Source: an uncultured bacterium
GTDB lineage: Bacteria > Patescibacteriota > Minisyncoccia > Phycocordibacterales > UBA9973
Assembly: GCA_903907175.1 (NCBI GenBank)
Contig: CAIVNB010000037.1
Coordinates: forward strand, 1 to 15,957
DNA length: 15,957 nucleotides
Direction: 5' to 3'
The notes below the pieces were generated by a model. That model saw nothing but the letters and a program-made list of their open reading frames with translations. It had not been told where the DNA came from and ran no database searches. This document shows, in pieces, positions 13,655 to 15,957 of the stretch; within the stretch, counting starts at the first letter, position 1, and every line of letters begins with the position of its first letter. A program made the position numbers and the translations under genes.

Positions 13655-15403
13655 TTAATAAACTTCTTGATGGTAACATTTTTCACAGTAAACTATTTCA
13701 GGCCTATCTGGAGAATAACTTGTTTCAAATGAAACATCACATTTTTCTTCTCCGTGTAAGTGATTTTTTTGTTCACACATACAATTTCTAGAATATAGTT
13801 TGTTTGGATTTCTATTCAAAACTCTTTGATAATGCCTACAATTAGGGCACAGTCTTGGAAGGGGTAAATTTTGTGATTTATAAAAAGCAAATTCAGATTC
13901 TATGATTCTAAAGGCGGTTGTGCATTGTTCTCTGCATTCTCCCTTATGAGCACATCCAATTATTTGGGAAGTAATATCATCACTGACATCTTTAATATTA
14001 TCAGGTAAATCTTCAGGTTTTATTGTAATTTTATAATTTTTCTCTTTTGGTTCTTTCCAGGAAAATCCACATTCTAATGCTTCTTCTTTTACTAAAGGAA
14101 AAAATTCTTGAGCTGATGTTTCATTGTAATCAAAAGTAGAAATTTCAGTCGGGAAAAAATCCCCATATGAATAAGTTCGCCCCTTTTTATCAACATATGG
14201 TAAATCCTTCATGTGTTGTTTAATTTTTTCTATCATTTCAAAATACTCGTCTTTTTCATATTGTTTATTTAAAATACAATATTGTTTACCTAAAAATCCA
14301 ACACAACCGAATAAATCACTGCAATTATTTTGAGCAAAAATAGAGTAGTGTACATCTCTACTATCCAAGACTCTGTTGCCACCTATAACATTATAAATAT
14401 TCTTACCACACACCGCAGATTCATAAATCTTTTCTGTGTTTTCGCCAAATTGTGTGTAGTCATAGCAATCTTTATTATTTTTTACAATAAGCCACATACA
14501 ATATTTGCAATGTTCAGCTTCAGTTGTAATGTATGAATTTGAAACATACTTCGAGTGGTCGACATAATCCCCAGTAGAATCTAAATTCTGAACTCCATGC
14601 ATATATTTATGTGGGAATTTAAGCCAGAAATCCATAGCTTGTTTTTTGATTTCTTCAACTCTATTATGAGAACCTAAATCAAATTCTTCTAGTTTTTTTA
14701 AATAATCTTCCCTACTATATTTTTCATTAAAAATACAATATTGTTGACCTCGTAAATTTACACAACCAAAACAATTGGAACATCCAGCCAAATTTTTTGA
14801 GAACCATATATCATGAGAACTCTCGCAGTCTACTGAATAATAAATTTGATAAGACTTAACACAATTTACACTTTCGTATGCTATTTGAGTGGTCTCCGCC
14901 ATTGTAACATCTATACACTCCGTTGAATGTTCAACCTCTTCCCCATAGGAACACCTCTCATCGTAATCAGAATTAAAAAGATAATAACAACTTTTCAAAT
15001 AGTGATTCATATTTGTAAAATTACTGTTCGTTAAAGTTTTATAACTAACAGAAACATTTTGATGAGGAACTTTTTTTATAAGCTCCTCAAATTGTGTAAA
15101 AAATGGCTTAGAAAAATCATATTCTTGTGCATAATCCTCAGGATTCCATTTGTCGCTCCACCAACATTCACCACAGTAATTTATTATGCCCTTATCTGGA
15201 TCATACATAGAAATAGTATCAACGCCACAAAGTTCACAAGGGCGTTTATATAAAGCTCTTTCGTTACGAAAAGTTAGGCGTCTTTGCAATCGACAGTCTG
15301 GACACCACGTCGGTGCTGAAACTTTCATCTTTTCATAAAAATTAAAGTCTTCAGTCTCAATACTGAAATCTTTCTTACATTTTTGACAATTCTTTGTTTC
15401 CAT
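13655..15403 (-). CDS. Cys-rich protein with matching zinc-ribbon modules at both ends, unknown function
   Basis: The 582-residue protein has no signal peptide or membrane segment and looks cytoplasmic. Zinc-ribbon-like modules lie at both ends. The N-terminal one has Cys6/Cys9, Cys34/Cys37 (WCPDCR), Cys56/Cys59 and Cys77/Cys80 (YCGECW). The C-terminal one has Cys490/Cys494, Cys519/Cys522 (LCPNCR), Cys541/Cys543 and Cys573/Cys576 (YCEKCY). Both follow P..CP.CR...R...RN...LY.R.C and a Y.PD....I.YC..C ending, so they look like copies of one module. The middle (about 120-400) contains two related Cys-rich units, about 176-241 and 326-395. They share YES, NC or GC..C, FGCV, G[QK]QYCI.N..Y and then EY or DY. 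The repeated Cys and short strands might form a beta-solenoid, but that is inference. I recall similar proteins as unannotated in CPR genomes. Binding of nucleic acid or metal is plausible; nothing identifies an enzyme. Confidence 0.88.
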   Translation of the reverse strand: METKNCQKCKKDFSIETEDFNFYEKMKVSAPTWCPDCRLQRRLTFRNERALYKRPCELCGVDTISMYDPDKGIINYCGECWWSDKWNPEDYAQEYDFSKPFFTQFEELIKKVPHQNVSVSYKTLTNSNFTNMNHYLKSCYYLFNSDYDERCSYGEEVEHSTECIDVTMAETTQIAYESVNCVKSYQIYYSVDCESSHDIWFSKNLAGCSNCFGCVNLRGQQYCIFNEKYSREDYLKKLEEFDLGSHNRVEEIKKQAMDFWLKFPHKYMHGVQNLDSTGDYVDHSKYVSNSYITTEAEHCKYCMWLIVKNNKDCYDYTQFGENTEKIYESAVCGKNIYNVIGGNRVLDSRDVHYSIFAQNNCSDLFGCVGFLGKQYCILNKQYEKDEYFEMIEKIKQHMKDLPYVDKKGRTYSYGDFFPTEISTFDYNETSAQEFFPLVKEEALECGFSWKEPKEKNYKITIKPEDLPDNIKDVSDDITSQIIGCAHKGECREQCTTAFRIIESEFAFYKSQNLPLPRLCPNCRHYQRVLNRNPNKLYSRNCMCEQKNHLHGEEKCDVSFETSYSPDRPEIVYCEKCYHQEVY

Positions 15404-15409
15404 CCGTTT

Positions 15410-15415
15410 ATTATC
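15410..15415 (-). promoter_or_regulatory. -10 of the Cys-rich gene, predicted leaderless
   Basis: Minus-strand GATAAT (15415-15410, 5 of 6) ends six bases before the ATG at 15403, so transcription would start at the start codon, the same spacing as at the AAA+ gene. No convincing -35 is seen. Confidence 0.35.
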
Positions 15416-15497
15416 TCATAAGAGCTAATAAAATCGTAATTTTTATTTAAAAAACAGCACAACTAAGAATAAATAGAATAATTTACAATAATCCAAA

Positions 15498-15526
15498 GCT
15501 TGATTGTGAAACAAGCCAACTTTTTT
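15498..15526 (+). terminator. Weak terminator-like hairpin upstream of hup
   Basis: GCTTG (15498-15502) pairs with CAAGC (15512-15516) around a 9-base loop; TTTTTT follows after 4 bases. The short stem and the gap make it weak, and no plus-strand gene lies immediately upstream. Confidence 0.25.
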
Positions 15527-15575
15527 GTCAAATTTTTAAATATTTTAGCTATATTTAGAATACACCTTTTCTCTA

Positions 15576-15603
15576 TTGCCTTAAAAAACCCTTAGTATAT
15601 AAT
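15576..15603 (+). promoter_or_regulatory. hup promoter
   Basis: TTGCCT (15576-15581, 4 of 6) is followed after 16 bases by a perfect TATAAT (15598-15603). The start near 15610 gives a leader of about 55 bases before the ATG at 15666. No Shine-Dalgarno lies in that leader. Confidence 0.5.
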
Positions 15604-15665
15604 ATATATGTAAGAATTTGTTAGTTAAATGGTCGAAATATTATCAAAATGATCTATAAAAAAAT

Positions 15666-15938
15666 ATGAATAAACAAGGATTAGTTGAATTAGTACACGG
15701 AAAGCTTGGAGGTACAAAAGTACAAGCTGAAGAAATCGTAGACAGTATGTTTGATGCTATCATCGCAACCATGAAAAAGGGTGGTGAAGTTTCAATCGCT
15801 GGCTTCGGAATCTTTTCAATAAAGGCAAGAGCAGCAAGAATGGCTCGCAATCCAAAAACTGGAGAGCAAGTAAAAGTAGCTGCTAAGAAAGTTCCAAAAT
15901 TCCGAGCTGCAAAGGCTTTGAAGGACTCTGTTGCATAA
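15666..15938 (+). CDS. hup: HU family DNA-binding protein
   Basis: HU is the small dimeric nucleoid protein that bends and compacts DNA. The 90-residue product is the family's normal length. It starts MNKQGLVELV, has the two-helix dimer base, then the beta-arm signature GFGIFSIKARAARMARNP at about 47-64 with the tip residues RNPKTGE, and ends VPKFRAAKALKDSV. The arm tip proline Pro64 (RNP) that intercalates into DNA is present. HU cannot be told from IHF with certainty by eye, but the general signature and lone gene favour HU. It stands alone, with its own TATAAT promoter, and a palindrome right after the stop codon probably starts its terminator. No Shine-Dalgarno is visible. Confidence 0.96.
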   Translation: MNKQGLVELVHGKLGGTKVQAEEIVDSMFDAIIATMKKGGEVSIAGFGIFSIKARAARMARNPKTGEQVKVAAKKVPKFRAAKALKDSVA

Positions 15939-15939
15939 A

Positions 15940-15957
15940 TTTTATCTCGAGATAAAA
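15940..15957 (+). terminator. Probable hup terminator, cut by window edge
   Basis: TTTTATCTCGAGATAAAA is a perfect 18-base palindrome one base after the hup stop codon. It folds as TTTTATC/GATAAAA with loop TCGA. The T-run that would prove a terminator would lie beyond the window. Confidence 0.55.

Noticed and set aside
1..15957. Alternative genetic code (UGA as Gly), as in some CPR groups
   Set aside because: The complete genes end in TAA or TAG and contain no in-frame TGA; normal Gly codons are used throughout.

Overview
The window looks like a piece of a Candidate Phyla Radiation (Patescibacteria, probably Parcubacteria-like) chromosome. This is inferred from content: AT-rich DNA, short housekeeping versions of nusA, tig, clpP, rny and hup, a K+-independent membrane pyrophosphatase, and several proteins of types common in that radiation. 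The latter are a giant glycine-rich surface protein with CPR-style SWGTV..G.SVTAY repeats, a Cys-rich double zinc-ribbon protein, and a membrane-anchored Clp-like ATPase. UGA is not read as sense: no complete gene contains an in-frame TGA, and the complete genes stop with TAA (nine) or TAG (one). No tRNA, rRNA, CRISPR or transposase gene was seen.

Layout. 1-2811 (minus): the N-terminal 937 codons of a huge secreted or surface protein whose C-terminus lies beyond the left edge. 2812-3492: a very AT-rich 681-bp spacer with a 16-bp inverted repeat, a candidate promoter and a terminator-like hairpin just before nusA. 3493-6843 (plus): nusA, then hppA, then a strong terminator. 6980-7963 (plus): an exported coiled-coil protein and a small single-pass membrane protein, closed by a 17-bp-stem terminator. 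8046-9915 (plus): tig and clpP, separated by 202 bp that hold a candidate structured RNA. 9966-11855 (minus): a membrane-anchored two-domain AAA+ protein convergent with clpP. 12059-13591 (plus): rny. 13655-15403 (minus): the Cys-rich zinc-ribbon protein, convergent with rny. 15666-15938 (plus): hup, with a palindrome at the right edge that probably begins its terminator.

How the genes fit together. The core theme is gene expression and protein quality control: NusA (elongation and termination), RNase Y (mRNA decay at the membrane), HU (nucleoid), and trigger factor with ClpP in the classic tig-clpP order. clpX does not follow clpP. Instead a degenerate, membrane-anchored Clp-like ATPase lies convergently beside it, and it lacks the loops expected of a ClpP-coupled unfoldase. 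The H+-pyrophosphatase couples pyrophosphate hydrolysis to a membrane ion gradient. The remaining genes encode envelope proteins.

Recurring oddities. No gene has a convincing Shine-Dalgarno sequence. For several genes a -10-like hexamer lies only 6-11 bases before the ATG, which suggests leaderless or near-leaderless mRNAs. Trigger factor lacks its prolyl-isomerase domain. NusA carries a charged insertion in its RNA-polymerase-binding domain. The only perfect Shine-Dalgarno-like string noticed in the intergenic DNA (AAAGGAGGT) sits in the loop of a hairpin in the candidate RNA before clpP.
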